In this document: piece after piece, positions 24,580 through 33,142 of the stretch | How the letters are laid out: each line of letters begins with the position of its first letter | Numbering within the stretch: position 1 is the stretch's first letter | Assembly: GCA_031262065.1 (NCBI GenBank) | Contig: JAISIK010000073.1 | Span: 1-33,142, forward strand | Reading direction: 5' to 3' | Source: Oscillospiraceae bacterium | GTDB taxonomy: Bacteria > Bacillota > Clostridia > Oscillospirales > Oscillospiraceae | Length of the DNA: 33,142 nucleotides | Program-made: the position numbers and the translations under genes | The notes under the pieces: model-generated | The model's database searches: none | Seen by the model: the letters and a program-made list of their open reading frames with translations, nothing else | What the model was told of the DNA's origin: nothing

Positions 24580-26415
24580 TTATTGCAATTGTTCACGCAT
24601 GTAATACTGGAGAATTTCCATCTCCTCAAAAGCTTCCTGCTTTCGTGCGACGCGCTCGGCGCTGCTTTCTGTTTGCGCGATGGAGGGACTGCTGAAATAC
24701 GCACTGCTTGCGCGTATTACGGGCAGGATTTCGCGGTAATCGCGCAGGGCTTGCAGCCACGCGTTTCCCTCCCAGCCGCAGCAATCGAACAGCTCCGTCA
24801 TCAGGTACATCGGCGAAATGGTTGCGCCTTCGCCCGAAAAATCCTTGCCCAGTTGCTCTTTGGCTGCATCGTTTGCCCAAATGAGATAGGGAGCAGTGTA
24901 TAATTCTTCCTGCGTAGATTCATCAATTTTGGCAAGCTTGGTATAAAAGTCAATGTCCGTTCCGAGCTTCGCCTTGTGGTCGCCGAAGATCAGCAAGACA
25001 ACCGGCTCTTCGTCTTCGCGGAAGGTATCCACAAATTCGGAAACCCGCTGCCCCGTGTCCGCTACGCCGGAGAGATAATTGTTCGCAGCGAAATAGGTGG
25101 CATCGTCCATGCCCTCGTGGGGAATATACTCCTGCCCCAAAAGCTGCGTCTCGTCATAGGGGCTGTGGTTCTGGAATGTTACAATAAAGGAGAAATACGG
25201 TGCATCACTGCTTGCAAGATGCTGCTCATAGCGGCTGCGTAAATCCGGGAAGAAAAAATAGTCCCTGGCATACTTTTCTTTGGTGAAGTGCTCGTAGTAG
25301 GTATCGCTGAAGAGATAGCTGTCAAAGCCCAGCCGCTCGTTGATACGGATGCGGTTATAGAACCAGCTGTAGCCCGGGTGTGCGCCTGCGGTGACATATC
25401 CCTGCTGCTTGAAGTAGTACACAAAGGAGGCTGTATTGCGATTGTAGCGCGGCTGCGGATAATGAAAGCCCGTCAAGAATGCACGCTCGGTGTTCACCGT
25501 GCCCCCGGCGAAGGTATCTGCGACGATCACGCCGCTGTAGCTCTCTTGCTCCAGGGCATGCCACGCTTCATACGCATCTGCCGTAAACTCTACCGATGGA
25601 AATGCTGACAAATCGCTGTAACTCTCGAGCATAACGGCAATGACATTCACCCTTTGCGCAATATCTGCTGATGCATACTGCGCCAAAAGCGCTTCTGCCT
25701 TCTTTTCACTGTAGCCGCCAGGCTCCGTGACGACCACGTCATTGACGGAGTATATAAAGGAATACAAAAAACCGTGCGCGGCAGCATTCTCGCTTGGCTT
25801 CCAAGTATTATAAATCGGCTCCCCGACTCGCTGATAGGAAAATAGTTCCTCGTCTGTATACCAATGAAACCACGCAAACACGCCGATGCCGACACACACG
25901 GCGACCGCAATCGGGCGAATCCACCACACACGCTTGACAATGCGGCTGCGCGCAAAGTAAAACAGCAGCATCGTGCCCGCAATCAGCAGAAAAACGCTGA
26001 GGAAGAACCACTTGGGAAAAACCAGCGAATACTCCCCGACTATTCCCGCCGCCTCACCTGCAAAGACGATATCCGTCACCAAAAACGGCTCGCCGCGCAG
26101 CAGGATTTTGAAATAATTGATAAATCCCAGCACGATAACCAGCGTACCGGTAATCAAATAGGCAATCCACGCGCGGTTACTCAGGGCAAAGAACAGCAGC
26201 ATCAGCAGCGCAATGGGGAGGAAATTCAAAAGCAGGAGCATGGGATAGTCGAAATACGCCAATAAGCGATGAAATGAGAAAGAGATGGTCGAGAGCATGA
26301 GGGAAAGCAGGGAAAGCCCCGCAGTCGCGCAGGCAAAGAGCAGGGCGGTTAACGTCCTGCGCAGGGGTGTTTTCAGTTTCGGCGGGGCAAGCCGCTGCCG
26401 CAGGGACTTTTTCAC
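24580..26415 (-). CDS. LTA synthase-like membrane sulfatase-fold phosphoglycerol transferase
   Basis: A 611-aa enzyme. Residues 20-185 hold five transmembrane helices; residues about 255-560 are the extracellular alkaline-phosphatase/sulfatase domain. Metal and catalytic features are visible: NVIAVMLESYSD with E264, AGGTVNTERAFLTG with the likely nucleophile T306, the HPGYSWFYNR segment, FQNHSPYDE, and LIFGDHKAKLG. The family adds glycerol-phosphate from phosphatidylglycerol to wall or lipid-anchored polymers. Whether the product here is true LTA or another polymer cannot be decided. It lies 16 nt after glyQS, and its stop is 29 nt before the transketolase N start. Confidence 0.9.
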   Translation of the reverse strand: MKKSLRQRLAPPKLKTPLRRTLTALLFACATAGLSLLSLMLSTISFSFHRLLAYFDYPMLLLLNFLPIALLMLLFFALSNRAWIAYLITGTLVIVLGFINYFKILLRGEPFLVTDIVFAGEAAGIVGEYSLVFPKWFFLSVFLLIAGTMLLFYFARSRIVKRVWWIRPIAVAVCVGIGVFAWFHWYTDEELFSYQRVGEPIYNTWKPSENAAAHGFLYSFIYSVNDVVVTEPGGYSEKKAEALLAQYASADIAQRVNVIAVMLESYSDLSAFPSVEFTADAYEAWHALEQESYSGVIVADTFAGGTVNTERAFLTGFHYPQPRYNRNTASFVYYFKQQGYVTAGAHPGYSWFYNRIRINERLGFDSYLFSDTYYEHFTKEKYARDYFFFPDLRSRYEQHLASSDAPYFSFIVTFQNHSPYDETQLLGQEYIPHEGMDDATYFAANNYLSGVADTGQRVSEFVDTFREDEEPVVLLIFGDHKAKLGTDIDFYTKLAKIDESTQEELYTAPYLIWANDAAKEQLGKDFSGEGATISPMYLMTELFDCCGWEGNAWLQALRDYREILPVIRASSAYFSSPSIAQTESSAERVARKQEAFEEMEILQYYMREQLQ

Positions 26416-26431
26416 AATCTCGCCTCCCGGA

Positions 26432-27871
26432 TCAGTAGCAGAGTTTGTCGCGCAGGTAGTCTTTCAGCTCGCTGATGGGAACGCGCACCTGCTCCATGGT
26501 GTCGCGGTCGCGCACGGTAACTGCATTGTCAGGCTTAATGCCCTTTTCCGCATCGCCCACGGTGTCGAAATCGACCGTGATGCAGAAGGGCGTGCCGATT
26601 TCGTCCTCGCGACGATAGCGCTTGCCGATTGAACCTGCATCGTCGAAATCGACCATAAAGTCTTTCTGCAGGGCGTGGTACACCTGCGTCGCTGCGGGAG
26701 AGAGCTTCTTCGACAGCGGCAGAACCGCTGCCTTAAAGGGCGCAAGCGCCGGATGCAGGCGCAGAACCACGCGCACATCGTCCTTGCCGCTCTTGTCCTG
26801 CCCGACGACTTCCTCGTCGTAAGCGTCAATCAAGAAGGCAAGCGTTGCGCGGTCAGCGCCGAGCGACGGCTCGATTACGTAGGGCACATAGTGCTCGTTT
26901 GCCTCTTGGTCGTAGAATTTGAGATCCTGCCCAGACGCCTTTTCGTGCTGGCTCAGGTCGTAATCCGTGCGATCCGCCACGCCCCATAGCTCGCCCCAAC
27001 CGAAGGGGAAGAGGAACTCGAAGTCCGTCGTCGCCTTGGAGTAGAAGGACAGTTCGTCCGCGTCATGGTCGCGCAGGCGCAGGTTTTCGGGGCGCATGCC
27101 CAAACCCAGCAGCCACTGCTCGCAAAATCCGCGCCAGTAAGAGAACCACTCCAAATCCGTGCCGGGCTTGCAGAAAAATTCCAGCTCCATCTGCTCGAAT
27201 TCGCGGGTGCGGAAGGTGAAGTTGCCGGGCGTGATTTCATTGCGGAAGGATTTGCCGATCTGGCATACGCCGAAGGGGAGTTTGCGGCGTGTGGTGCGCT
27301 GGATATTGTTAAAGTTTACGAAGATGCCCTGCGCAGTCTCGGGGCGCAGGTAGACAACGTTCTTCGCGTCTTCCGTAACGCCTTGGAAAGTTTTGAACAT
27401 CAGGTTAAACTGCCGAATATCGGTAAAATTGTGCTTGCCGCAGGAGGGGCAGGGCACGGCATGTTCTTCAATAAATGCACTCATCTCCTGCTGGGAAAAG
27501 GCGTCGAGCGGGCGCGAGAGCGTGATGCCGTTTGCCTTGCAGTAGTCTTCAATGAGGTTGTCCGCGCGGAAGCGCTCTTTGCATTCGCGGCAGTCCATCA
27601 GGGGGTCTGCAAAGCCGCCGAGATGCCCCGAGGCATGCCAGGTCTGCGGGTTCATCAAGATGGCGGAGTCCAGCCCCACATTGTAGGGATTCTCCTGCAC
27701 AAACTTCTTCCACCACGCGCGTTTGACATTATTTTTCAGCTCCGTGCCCAAAGGGCCGTAGTCCCACGTGTTCGCCAGCCCGCCGTAAATCTCGGAGCCG
27801 GAAAACACAAAGCCGCGCCCCTTGCACAGGGCGACAATTTTCTCCATCGTTTTATCGGAATTTTTCAGCAT
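26432..27871 (-). CDS. glyQS: Glycyl-tRNA synthetase, single-chain (eukaryote-like) type
   Basis: A 479-aa class II synthetase charging tRNA-Gly. Evidence: motif region [19 protein letters not shown] near residue 25; the zinc-type insertion with CRECKERF and CPSCGKHNF; the motif 2 stretch [25 protein letters not shown]; and motif 3 [17 protein letters not shown], followed by the anticodon-binding domain. Length fits the single-chain enzyme rather than the alpha2beta2 form. AGGAGG is 5 nt upstream of the ATG. A near-consensus promoter (27928-27956) gives a leader of only about 50 nt, too short for a T-box. It heads the operon with the LTA synthase-like and transketolase genes. Confidence 0.97.
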   Translation of the reverse strand: MLKNSDKTMEKIVALCKGRGFVFSGSEIYGGLANTWDYGPLGTELKNNVKRAWWKKFVQENPYNVGLDSAILMNPQTWHASGHLGGFADPLMDCRECKERFRADNLIEDYCKANGITLSRPLDAFSQQEMSAFIEEHAVPCPSCGKHNFTDIRQFNLMFKTFQGVTEDAKNVVYLRPETAQGIFVNFNNIQRTTRRKLPFGVCQIGKSFRNEITPGNFTFRTREFEQMELEFFCKPGTDLEWFSYWRGFCEQWLLGLGMRPENLRLRDHDADELSFYSKATTDFEFLFPFGWGELWGVADRTDYDLSQHEKASGQDLKFYDQEANEHYVPYVIEPSLGADRATLAFLIDAYDEEVVGQDKSGKDDVRVVLRLHPALAPFKAAVLPLSKKLSPAATQVYHALQKDFMVDFDDAGSIGKRYRREDEIGTPFCITVDFDTVGDAEKGIKPDNAVTVRDRDTMEQVRVPISELKDYLRDKLCY

Positions 27872-27927
27872 ACGTTCCTCCTATATGCGCGCAGACGCAT
27901 TGTCAGCCGCACAGTATATCATAATAT

Positions 27928-27956
27928 AGTATAATGGCAAATTTCAGGGAAGTCAA
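27928..27956 (-). promoter_or_regulatory. Promoter of the glyQS operon
   Basis: On the minus strand TTGACT (27956-27951), 17 bp, TATACT (27933-27928). It begins 20 bp after the rluD-like stop. The leader is about 50 nt. Confidence 0.85.
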
Positions 27957-27976
27957 TCAAAACGTGCGGCGGCGGT

Positions 27977-28882
27977 TCAGCGCTGCGCCCGCAATTTGGC
28001 AAGGGCTGCCCGAAATTCCTCCGGCAGCTCGCAGGAAACCGTCATTTCCTCGCCCGTTCGCGGATGCACAAAGGTCAGCGCCCGCGCGTGCAGACACTGC
28101 GAGGAGAGCCCCAGCTCCCGCTTTTGCAGCCCGTAGACGCTATCGCCCGCGATGGGTCTGTGGATATGGGACAAATGCACGCGAATTTGATGGGTGCGCC
28201 CGGTTTGCAGCCGGCACTGCAAATGCGTGTACTGCCCGAAGCGTTCGAGCACCTGCCAGTGCGTCACCGCATGGCGGCTGTTCTTTTCCGTTACCGCCAT
28301 GCGCTTGCGGTCGCTGTGGTGTCTGCCGATGGGCGCGTCAATCGTGCCGCTGTCCTCCCGAAATCCGCCGCAGACGATGCACTCGTAAGTTCTGCGCAGG
28401 CTGTGATCCTTCAGCTGACGGGCAAGACTTTGGTGGGCAAAATCATTCTTCGCCACAATCAAAAGCCCCGTTGTGTCCCGGTCGATGCGGTGGACAATGC
28501 CGGGGCGCAGTTCCCCGTTGATGCCCGACAAACTGCCTGCGCAATGATGCAGCAGCGCATTGACGAGCGTGCCGTCGCTGTGCCCCGCAGCCGGGTGCAC
28601 AACCATGCCCTTGGGCTTGTTGACGACAAGCACGTCCGCATCTTCAAAAACCACCGCCAAGGGAATCTCCTGCGGGCGCAGCTGCGCAGCTTGCGGCGCG
28701 GGAATCGTCACATCGTATTGCGCGCCCGCCTGCGTTTTCGCATTTTTCTTAACCGCCACGCCGTTGCAGGAAACCATGCCCTGCTCCAACAGCTTTTGCA
28801 GGGCGCTGCGCGTCAAATCGGGAAACTGCTGCGCCAAAAACACGTCGAGCCGCAGCCCCGACTCCTCAGCTGCGCACTTCAT
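27977..28882 (-). CDS. RluD-like large-subunit rRNA pseudouridine synthase
   Basis: A 301-aa RluA-family pseudouridine synthase. Residues 8-60 are an S4 RNA-binding domain (LRLDVFLAQQFPDLTRSALQKL). The catalytic core has VLVVNKPKGMVVHPAAG and the signature GIVHRIDRDTTGLL with catalytic D134, then LQTGRTHQIRVHLSHIHRPIAGD. RluD makes pseudouridines in helix 69 of 23S rRNA; other RluA-type targets remain possible. The ATG at 28882 overlaps the lspA stop by 17 nt; the longer frame to 28924 only covers lspA. The lspA-rluD pairing is common in Firmicutes. Confidence 0.93.
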   Translation of the reverse strand: MKCAAEESGLRLDVFLAQQFPDLTRSALQKLLEQGMVSCNGVAVKKNAKTQAGAQYDVTIPAPQAAQLRPQEIPLAVVFEDADVLVVNKPKGMVVHPAAGHSDGTLVNALLHHCAGSLSGINGELRPGIVHRIDRDTTGLLIVAKNDFAHQSLARQLKDHSLRRTYECIVCGGFREDSGTIDAPIGRHHSDRKRMAVTEKNSRHAVTHWQVLERFGQYTHLQCRLQTGRTHQIRVHLSHIHRPIAGDSVYGLQKRELGLSSQCLHARALTFVHPRTGEEMTVSCELPEEFRAALAKLRAQR

Positions 28883-29354
28883 CGGCGGGCTCCTTCTTGC
28901 GGTCGAAGAAGAGGATGTACACAAACAGCAGGACGCAGCCGCAAGTTACGAAGCAGTCCGCGACATTGAAAACCGGAAAACTTATAAAATCCAAGCAAAT
29001 CATATCCGTCACCGCGCCCGTTGCAATGCGGTCGATGAGGTTGCCGATTGCCCCGCCGACGATGGCAGCTAAGCACCAAAGCTCGAACTTCTTCGTCAGA
29101 TACTTCTTCCAAATCATAAAGCCGACAGCCGCGAAAAAGAGTAGCGACACCGCGATAAACAGCCAGCGCTGCCCCTCGAGCATCGACCACGCAGCGCCCG
29201 TATTTTTCACGTGCGTGATATGAAATACGCCCGGAATCGCGGGAATCACCGCCGCGCCGGAGGTCGTTTCGATTGCCCGCACGGTCAGCCATTTTGTCCA
29301 CTGGTCTAAGCCGACAATTGCCGCAACGAAGGCTGCTAAACTTGCATATAACAT
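28866..29354 (-). CDS. lspA: Lipoprotein signal peptidase (signal peptidase II)
   Basis: A 162-aa polytopic membrane aspartyl protease that removes signal peptides from prolipoproteins. Seen: VGLDQWTKWLT at the first helix, HVKNTGAAWSML, GGAIGNLIDRI with catalytic D108 and FNVADCFV with catalytic D133. Four transmembrane helices. The ATG at 29354 is 1 nt after the RNase HI stop, and the earlier in-frame ATG lies within that gene. It overlaps the rluD-like gene by 17 nt. Confidence 0.96.
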   Translation of the reverse strand: MLYASLAAFVAAIVGLDQWTKWLTVRAIETTSGAAVIPAIPGVFHITHVKNTGAAWSMLEGQRWLFIAVSLLFFAAVGFMIWKKYLTKKFELWCLAAIVGGAIGNLIDRIATGAVTDMICLDFISFPVFNVADCFVTCGCVLLFVYILFFDRKKEPADEVRS

Positions 29355-29355
29355 T

Positions 29356-29808
29356 CTACAAAGCCTCTCCGTCTTTGAATTTTCTGCTCTGCGCCACGGC
29401 AAGTTGGTCGCAGCGGTTGTTCTTCGGGTTGTCCGCGTGACCCTTGACCCAGTGCCAGCTTACGCTGTGCTTTTCCAAAAGGGGCAGGAGCACTGCCCAA
29501 AGGTCTGCGTTGAGCGCGGGCTTCTTGTCGGGCTTGACCCAGCCGCGCGCCTGCCAGCCGTAGACCCAGCGCTTTGTAACGGAATCGATGAGGTACTTCG
29601 AGTCGGTGAAAAGCGCGACCTCGCACGGCTCTTTCAAGGCGCTAAGCCCAGCAATCACGCCGCGCAGCTCCATGCGGTTGTTCGTGGTTTCCGCCTCGCC
29701 GCCGGATAGCTCTTTCTCCCGACCGTTCCATTCCAAAATCGCAGCCCAGCCGCCGGGGCCGGGATTGCCGGAGCAAGCCCCGTCGGTGTAAATCGTGACT
29801 GTTTTCAT
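29356..29808 (-). CDS. rnhA: Ribonuclease HI
   Basis: A 150-aa RNase HI that degrades RNA in RNA-DNA hybrids. The four catalytic acidic residues are D9 ([14 protein letters not shown]), E47 (NNRMELRG), D69 (FTDSKY) and D134 (NNRCDQLA); H124 in VKGHADN supports metal chemistry. Start at 29808 overlaps the lepA stop as ATGA (4 nt), so translation is coupled. The longer frame to 29940 covers lepA and is a shadow. Confidence 0.96.
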   Translation of the reverse strand: MKTVTIYTDGACSGNPGPGGWAAILEWNGREKELSGGEAETTNNRMELRGVIAGLSALKEPCEVALFTDSKYLIDSVTKRWVYGWQARGWVKPDKKPALNADLWAVLLPLLEKHSVSWHWVKGHADNPKNNRCDQLAVAQSRKFKDGEAL

Positions 29809-31610
29809 TCGTCCAGCTTCAAAACCGCCATAAACGCCTCCGACGGCACGGCGACCGTGCCGAAGGTGCGCATGCGCTTCTTGCCTTCCTTTTGTTTTTC
29901 CAGCAGCTTCTTCTTGCGGGTAATATCGCCGCCGTAGCACTTGGCAAGCACGTCCTTGCGCAGCGCCTTAATGGTCTCACGGGCGATAATCTTGCCGCCG
30001 ATGGCAGCCTGCACGGGGATTTCAAACATCTGCCGCGGGATATGCTCCTTGAGCTTCTCGCAGATGCGCCGCGCGCGCGGATAGGCGTTGTCCGCAAAGA
30101 GGATGAACGACAGCGCATCGACCACCTCGCCGTTGAGCAGGATATCCAGCTTCACCAGCCGCGACAGACGGTATTCGTCCAGCTCGTAGTCCAGCGAGCC
30201 GTAGCCGCGGGTGCGGGATTTGAGCGCGTCGAAAAAGTCATAAATAATTTCGTTAAGAGGCATGTAGTAGCGCAGCTCCACGCGCCCGGATTCCAGATAC
30301 GCCATGTCGCGGTATTCGCCGCGCCGCGCTTGGCACAGCTCCATGATATTGCCCACATATTCCTGCGGCGTCAGGATGCTCGCCTTCACGTAAGGCTCTT
30401 CGCACTGCTGAATTTCCGCCGGGTCGGGGTAATTCAGCGGCGTGTAAACCTCAAGGGTCTGCCCGTTGATTTTCGTAATTCGATAGACGACGTTCGGCGC
30501 GGTGGTAATGAGGTCGAGATTGTACTCCCGCTCAAGCCGCTCCATGATAATCTCCATATGCAGCAGCCCCAAAAAGCCGCAGCGGAAGCCGAAGCCGAGC
30601 GCAATCGAGCTTTCCTGCACGTAAGACATGGAGGCATCGTTGAGCTTGAGCTTCTCGAGCGCGTCGCGCAAATCGCCGTATTTGCTGCCGTCGGCGGGAT
30701 AAATGCCGGAATAGACCATCGGCAGCACGCTCTGGTAGCCCGGCAGCGCCTCTTCACAGGGTCTGGCGCTGCCCGTAATGGTGTCGCCCACGCGGGTGTC
30801 TGCCACGTTTTTTATGGCGGCGGTCAGATAGCCGACTTCGCCTGCGCCTAACGCGTCGCAGGGAATCATGCCGTTCGGGTGCAGCGTGCCGACTTCGACG
30901 ACCTTGTACTGCGCGCCGGTCGCCATCATGCGAATCTCCATGCCCGCTCGCAGAACGCCGTTTTTCACGCGCAAGTAGACGATAACGCCGCGATAGCTGT
31001 CGTACTGGCTGTCGAAAATGAGCGCTTGCAGGGGTGCTTCGCGGTCGCCCTGCGGCGCGGGAACGCCCTTGACGATGGTCTCGAGCACCGCGTGAATGTT
31101 GATGCCGCTTTTTGCCGAAACCTCCGGCGCGTCCATTGCCGGAATGCCGATTACGTCTTCAATTTCCTGCTTAATCTCCGCCGGGCGGGCTGCGGGCAGG
31201 TCGATTTTGTTGATAACCGGCAGAACCTCCAGCCCCGCGTCGATGGCGAGGTAGGTATTGGCAAGCGTCTGCGCCTCGATGCCCTGCGACGCGTCAACAA
31301 CAAGCACCGCGCCCTCGCAGGCTGCAAGGCTGCGCGAAACTTCGTAATTAAAGTCCACGTGACCGGGCGTGTCGATGAGGTTCAGGGTATATGTTTCGCC
31401 GTCGTCGGCGGTGTAGTTGAGCTTCACGGCGTGCGCCTTGATGGTAATGCCGCGCTCCCGCTCCAGATCCATCGAATCGAGAATCTGATCTTCCATATCG
31501 CGGCGCGCAACGGTGTTGCACTCCTCAAGCAGGCGGTCTGCTAGCGTGGATTTACCGTGGTCAATATGCGCGACGATTGAAAAATTCCGCAGCTTTGAAA
31601 GGTCTGTCAT
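29805..31610 (-). CDS. lepA: Elongation factor 4 (LepA) back-translocating GTPase
   Basis: A 601-aa ribosome-associated GTPase, full length. Motifs: [16 protein letters not shown] (G1), [12 protein letters not shown] (G3), INKIDLPAA (G4), and the LepA-specific C-terminal domain from about residue 490 with [19 protein letters not shown] and [18 protein letters not shown]. It binds ribosomes and can reverse-translocate or aid initiation. ATG 31610 is chosen over an upstream GTG (31640), because GAGGTGG precedes it at good spacing and the family begins [10 protein letters not shown]. It heads the lepA-rnhA-lspA-rluD operon. Confidence 0.97.
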   Translation of the reverse strand: MTDLSKLRNFSIVAHIDHGKSTLADRLLEECNTVARRDMEDQILDSMDLERERGITIKAHAVKLNYTADDGETYTLNLIDTPGHVDFNYEVSRSLAACEGAVLVVDASQGIEAQTLANTYLAIDAGLEVLPVINKIDLPAARPAEIKQEIEDVIGIPAMDAPEVSAKSGINIHAVLETIVKGVPAPQGDREAPLQALIFDSQYDSYRGVIVYLRVKNGVLRAGMEIRMMATGAQYKVVEVGTLHPNGMIPCDALGAGEVGYLTAAIKNVADTRVGDTITGSARPCEEALPGYQSVLPMVYSGIYPADGSKYGDLRDALEKLKLNDASMSYVQESSIALGFGFRCGFLGLLHMEIIMERLEREYNLDLITTAPNVVYRITKINGQTLEVYTPLNYPDPAEIQQCEEPYVKASILTPQEYVGNIMELCQARRGEYRDMAYLESGRVELRYYMPLNEIIYDFFDALKSRTRGYGSLDYELDEYRLSRLVKLDILLNGEVVDALSFILFADNAYPRARRICEKLKEHIPRQMFEIPVQAAIGGKIIARETIKALRKDVLAKCYGGDITRKKKLLEKQKEGKKRMRTFGTVAVPSEAFMAVLKLDE

Positions 31611-31694
31611 AGTCCACCTCTTAGTAGAGTCTGTTCGCACGAACGCTCACGGCGCATATTTTGGCGCATTTTTCGCTGTACATCGTTAACAGCG

Positions 31695-31723
31695 ATTCTC
31701 CGCCCTAGGCATACGCGTGTCAA
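31695..31723 (-). promoter_or_regulatory. Candidate proximal lepA promoter
   Basis: On the minus strand TTGACA (31723-31718), 17 bp, GAGAAT (31700-31695). The -35 is perfect and the -10 weak (4/6). The leader would be about 78 nt. Confidence 0.5.
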
Positions 31724-31849
31724 TCCCGCGCCGATGTAGAGGGTTTCGGGCGACCGAGGCGGTCACCCCCACAACTGCCGGGCGATTGACCGGCGGATGA
31801 TCGCTTTCGTGCAACAAGGCTCCAATGGTTGCATAGTTTCGTAGTATAC

Positions 31850-31878
31850 AGTATACCACAAAAACCCATTTTTGAAAA
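31850..31878 (-). promoter_or_regulatory. Candidate distal lepA promoter
   Basis: On the minus strand TTTTCA (31878-31873), 17 bp, TATACT (31855-31850). A second TATACT lies at 31848-31843. It would give a leader of about 235 nt. Confidence 0.4.
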
Positions 31879-31959
31879 GAGGCGAAAAGCAGGCAATTGC
31901 TTTGCGCAAAGCGCTGCGCAGCCGAATTTTGCATTTTGTCGGAACGGGCATTTTTATGC

Positions 31960-31988
31960 TTGACAAAGCCAAAGGCATCGACTATAAT
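31960..31988 (+). promoter_or_regulatory. Consensus promoter of tRNA-Val
   Basis: TTGACA (31960-31965), 17 bp, TATAAT (31983-31988): a perfect sigma-A promoter, 11 bp before the tRNA. Confidence 0.92.
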
Positions 31989-31999
31989 AATCCCGCTAT

Positions 32000-32075
32000 G
32001 GACGATTAGCTCAGCTGGTAGAGCATTCGCTTGACGTGCGAAGGGTCAGCGGTTCGAGTCCGTTATCGTCCACCA
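32000..32075 (+). tRNA. tRNA-Val (anticodon GAC)
   Basis: 76 nt with acceptor GGACGAT / ATCGTCC, discriminator A, encoded CCA; D-loop AGCTGGTA; anticodon arm TTCGC-TTGACGT-GCGAA with anticodon GAC (Val); T-arm loop TTCGAGT. A perfect promoter lies just upstream. Confidence 0.96.
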
Positions 32076-32220
32076 AAGAGCGGCGGCTGATGCCGCCTAA
32101 ATGAAGAAAGAATGATGAAGAATGAATAGTGAATAATCTTTTGCGGGCTTGGTTGCCGCTCTTTGTATTATTCATTATTCATCAGGGCGCAGCCCGACTT
32201 CATCATTCATTTTTCATTTT
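32075..32220 (+). ncRNA. Structured 3' element after tRNA-Val (copy 2)
   Basis: AAAGAGCGGC (32075-32084) pairs with GCCGCTCTTT (32155-32164). Inside is GGCGGC-TGAT-GCCGCC (32082-32097) and AT-rich GAATAGTGAATAAT arms whose complements (ATTATTCATTATTC, CTTCATCATTCATT) follow to 32220. The same plan, size (90 versus 89 nt across the outer stem) and position after a tRNA are found at 13109-13251. The outer 3' arm (CTCTTTG) could end the transcript. Confidence 0.6.
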
Positions 32221-32396
32221 GTCTTAAACTTGCGCGTTCGCTGTTTTCATCGCGCAATACAGCAAAATCCAATGCGGTTGCGTCTAACATGGACGAAACA
32301 CAAAAGCAAAGGCTATCCTTGTATACCTAGATGCGGGATAGTTTCATATATCTGATAGACCTTGCTGTAATATACATAGAGAGCTGAGGATGGTAA
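32221..32396. other. Gene-free stretch upstream of a decayed ORF
   Basis: I see no gene, tRNA or strong hairpin. Short coding-like pieces are interrupted by stops, in keeping with decayed DNA. Confidence 0.4.
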
Positions 32397-32621
32397 AAGC
32401 GTCATGGATACTCTTACAAACAGGCAGGCGGACGGAAACTAAAATTCAAGTTTTCCTACTACCCGGGTCGTGAGAAAAGTGAACTCCGACGCGAAAAATA
32501 CGACGCCGTGTATAGACTCATAAACGAGTATGGTGAGAGCCTTGATAACGAAAATAAGGGCAAAAATCTTCTTCATAAATTATTGCTTGAAGGCAGAATC
32601 ATCATTGAAGAAGTACTATAA
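32397..32621 (+). pseudogene. Start-less ORF remnant (about 74 codons)
   Basis: From just after an in-frame TAA at 32394 the frame is open to the TAA at 32619. It encodes charged, plausible protein sequence (SYYPGREKSELRREKYDAV, RLINEYGESLDNEN, LLHKLLLEGRIIIEEVL) but lacks an ATG or an SD-preceded start; the only usable codon is GTG at 32508. It looks like the C-terminal remnant of a lost gene, with AT-richer composition. I do not recognise the family. Confidence 0.4.
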
Positions 32622-32661
32622 ATCCCTGCGAACAAAAGCGCGCACGTTAATCTGAAAAATG

Positions 32662-32685
32662 GGGGGCTGTTGCAAAACAGCCCCC
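32662..32685 (-). terminator. Terminator of the minus-strand gene at the right edge
   Basis: GGGGGCTGTT and AACAGCCCCC form a 10-bp stem with a 4-nt loop, and on the minus strand CATTTTTCAG follows. It lies 11 nt after the stop of the gene at 32697. Confidence 0.82.
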
Positions 32686-32696
32686 TTAGCGTTTCT

Positions 32697-33142
32697 TTAA
32701 TTATTGAGTCCGTAGTAGCTGACCTGCCGGATGGAATCCGCTTGGTCGGTTTCGCCGTATTGGGAGAAGTATGCTGCCACGTAATAGCCGTCGCTGCCGT
32801 CCTCGTTGGTCAGTGACTCCAGGATCACGTAGACGTCCATGTCGTTCGTTTCGTTGAACAAATTGACCGTCGCTGTCGCGAGTCTGCGATCCGGGCCGCC
32901 TTGCCCATACGTTACATCGCCCATGCCGCTTTCCGAGCCGTCCCCATAGATATAGTTAAAATACTCGCTGACATAGTATCCGATACACTCGTAAAGAAAA
33001 TCGTTGTCGAGCTGGCTGTATGACAGATACTCCTCAGTCACATTCAGTATAACCACACAGTTTTCGCTGTTGTCATGCACAATGAATGCTTTCTCGCTTT
33101 CGTCCAAAACAGACCCGAAGCCGTCGGGGTAGATTGCAGCAA
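32697..33142 (-). CDS. Unidentified protein, 5' end outside the window (partial)
   Basis: The frame is open from the window edge to the stop at 32697, giving the last 148 residues. It begins AAIYPDGFGSVLDESEKAF, so the TTG near 33107 is probably internal and not a start. The sequence is acidic and rich in Tyr and Asn (ECIGYYVSEYFNYIYGDGSE, VTYGQGGPDRRLATATVNLF, YVAAYFSQYGETDQ), as in secreted small beta-proteins or lipoprotein-like hypotheticals. I do not recognise the family. A strong terminator follows the stop. Confidence 0.65.
   Translation of the reverse strand, partial: AAIYPDGFGSVLDESEKAFIVHDNSENCVVILNVTEEYLSYSQLDNDFLYECIGYYVSEYFNYIYGDGSESGMGDVTYGQGGPDRRLATATVNLFNETNDMDVYVILESLTNEDGSDGYYVAAYFSQYGETDQADSIRQVSYYGLNN

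Larger units (their letters stand above)
31611..31959. other. Intergenic region upstream of lepA (about 350 bp, no gene)
   Basis: No convincing gene. It contains two candidate minus-strand promoters for lepA, a GGGCGACC-type imperfect hairpin at 31748-31768 related to the terminator at 4807, and the promoter of tRNA-Val at its edge. Short open frames on the minus strand (31686-31978) lack SD signals and are not called. Confidence 0.6.

Noticed and set aside
27872..27950. T-box riboswitch ahead of glyQS
   Set aside because: The promoter predicts a leader of about 50 nt, and no specifier loop or T-box sequence is seen.
29809..29940. N-terminal extension of RNase HI
   Set aside because: It lies wholly inside lepA in another frame; the family begins at 29808, where ATGA overlaps the lepA stop.

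Overview
The window looks like a chromosome segment from a moderately GC-rich, low-oxygen, gut-type Clostridia (Bacillota), possibly Oscillospirales-like. This is inferred from gene content: a transketolase split into N and C subunits, a eukaryotic-type single-chain glycyl-tRNA synthetase, an LTA synthase-like enzyme, SLH-domain and CsaB-type pyruvyltransferase modules, exosporium-style collagen-like proteins, strong SD sequences (AGGAGG) and encoded CCA ends on tRNAs. No species is claimed.

Layout. 1-2.9 kb: end of uvrA, then radC and uvrB (DNA repair), closed by a strong terminator. 2.9-9.2 kb: envelope block with a secreted Big_2/SLH protein, an O-antigen ligase/polymerase-like membrane protein overlapping a DUF4330 gene, and a divergent gene encoding a GT4 glycosyltransferase fused to a CsaB-like pyruvyltransferase, the enzyme class that makes the wall ligand of SLH domains. 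9.3-9.7 kb: a small TIGR04076 protein. 9.8-12.7 kb: an AT-rich cassette with two convergent genes (a TIR-domain protein and a 2-phosphoglycerate-kinase-like P-loop kinase), bounded by two nearly identical 33-bp palindromic sites whose asymmetric centres point in opposite directions, with a tyrosine recombinase immediately outside. A good promoter lies just outside the left site and fires into the cassette. This is the most interesting region: it has the architecture of a loxP-like DNA inversion switch that would put either the TIR gene or the kinase gene under that promoter.

12.7-13.4 kb: intergenic hairpins and tRNA-Gln(CTG), followed by a structured 3' element that recurs after tRNA-Val(GAC) at 32 kb. 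13.5-18.6 kb: a stand-alone HIRAN protein, then a GT2 glycosyltransferase and two collagen-like proteins (211 and 900 aa), resembling glycosylated spore-surface filaments. 18.6-18.8 kb: a cluster of four adjacent hairpins. 18.8-21.6 kb: a secreted, apparently catalytically dead beta-lactamase-fold protein, a zinc-ribbon membrane protein and a HAD phosphatase.

21.5-27.9 kb (minus strand): a cysteine desulfurase, and a likely operon glyQS - LTA synthase-like sulfatase - transketolase N - transketolase C. 28.0-31.6 kb (minus strand): a tightly packed operon lepA - rnhA - lspA - rluD-like with overlapping or 1-nt junctions. 31.6-33.1 kb: tRNA-Val, a decayed ORF, and the 3' part of an unidentified minus-strand gene running off the window.

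Promoters, terminators and start choices were read by eye from spacing and consensus. No database search or folding software was run.
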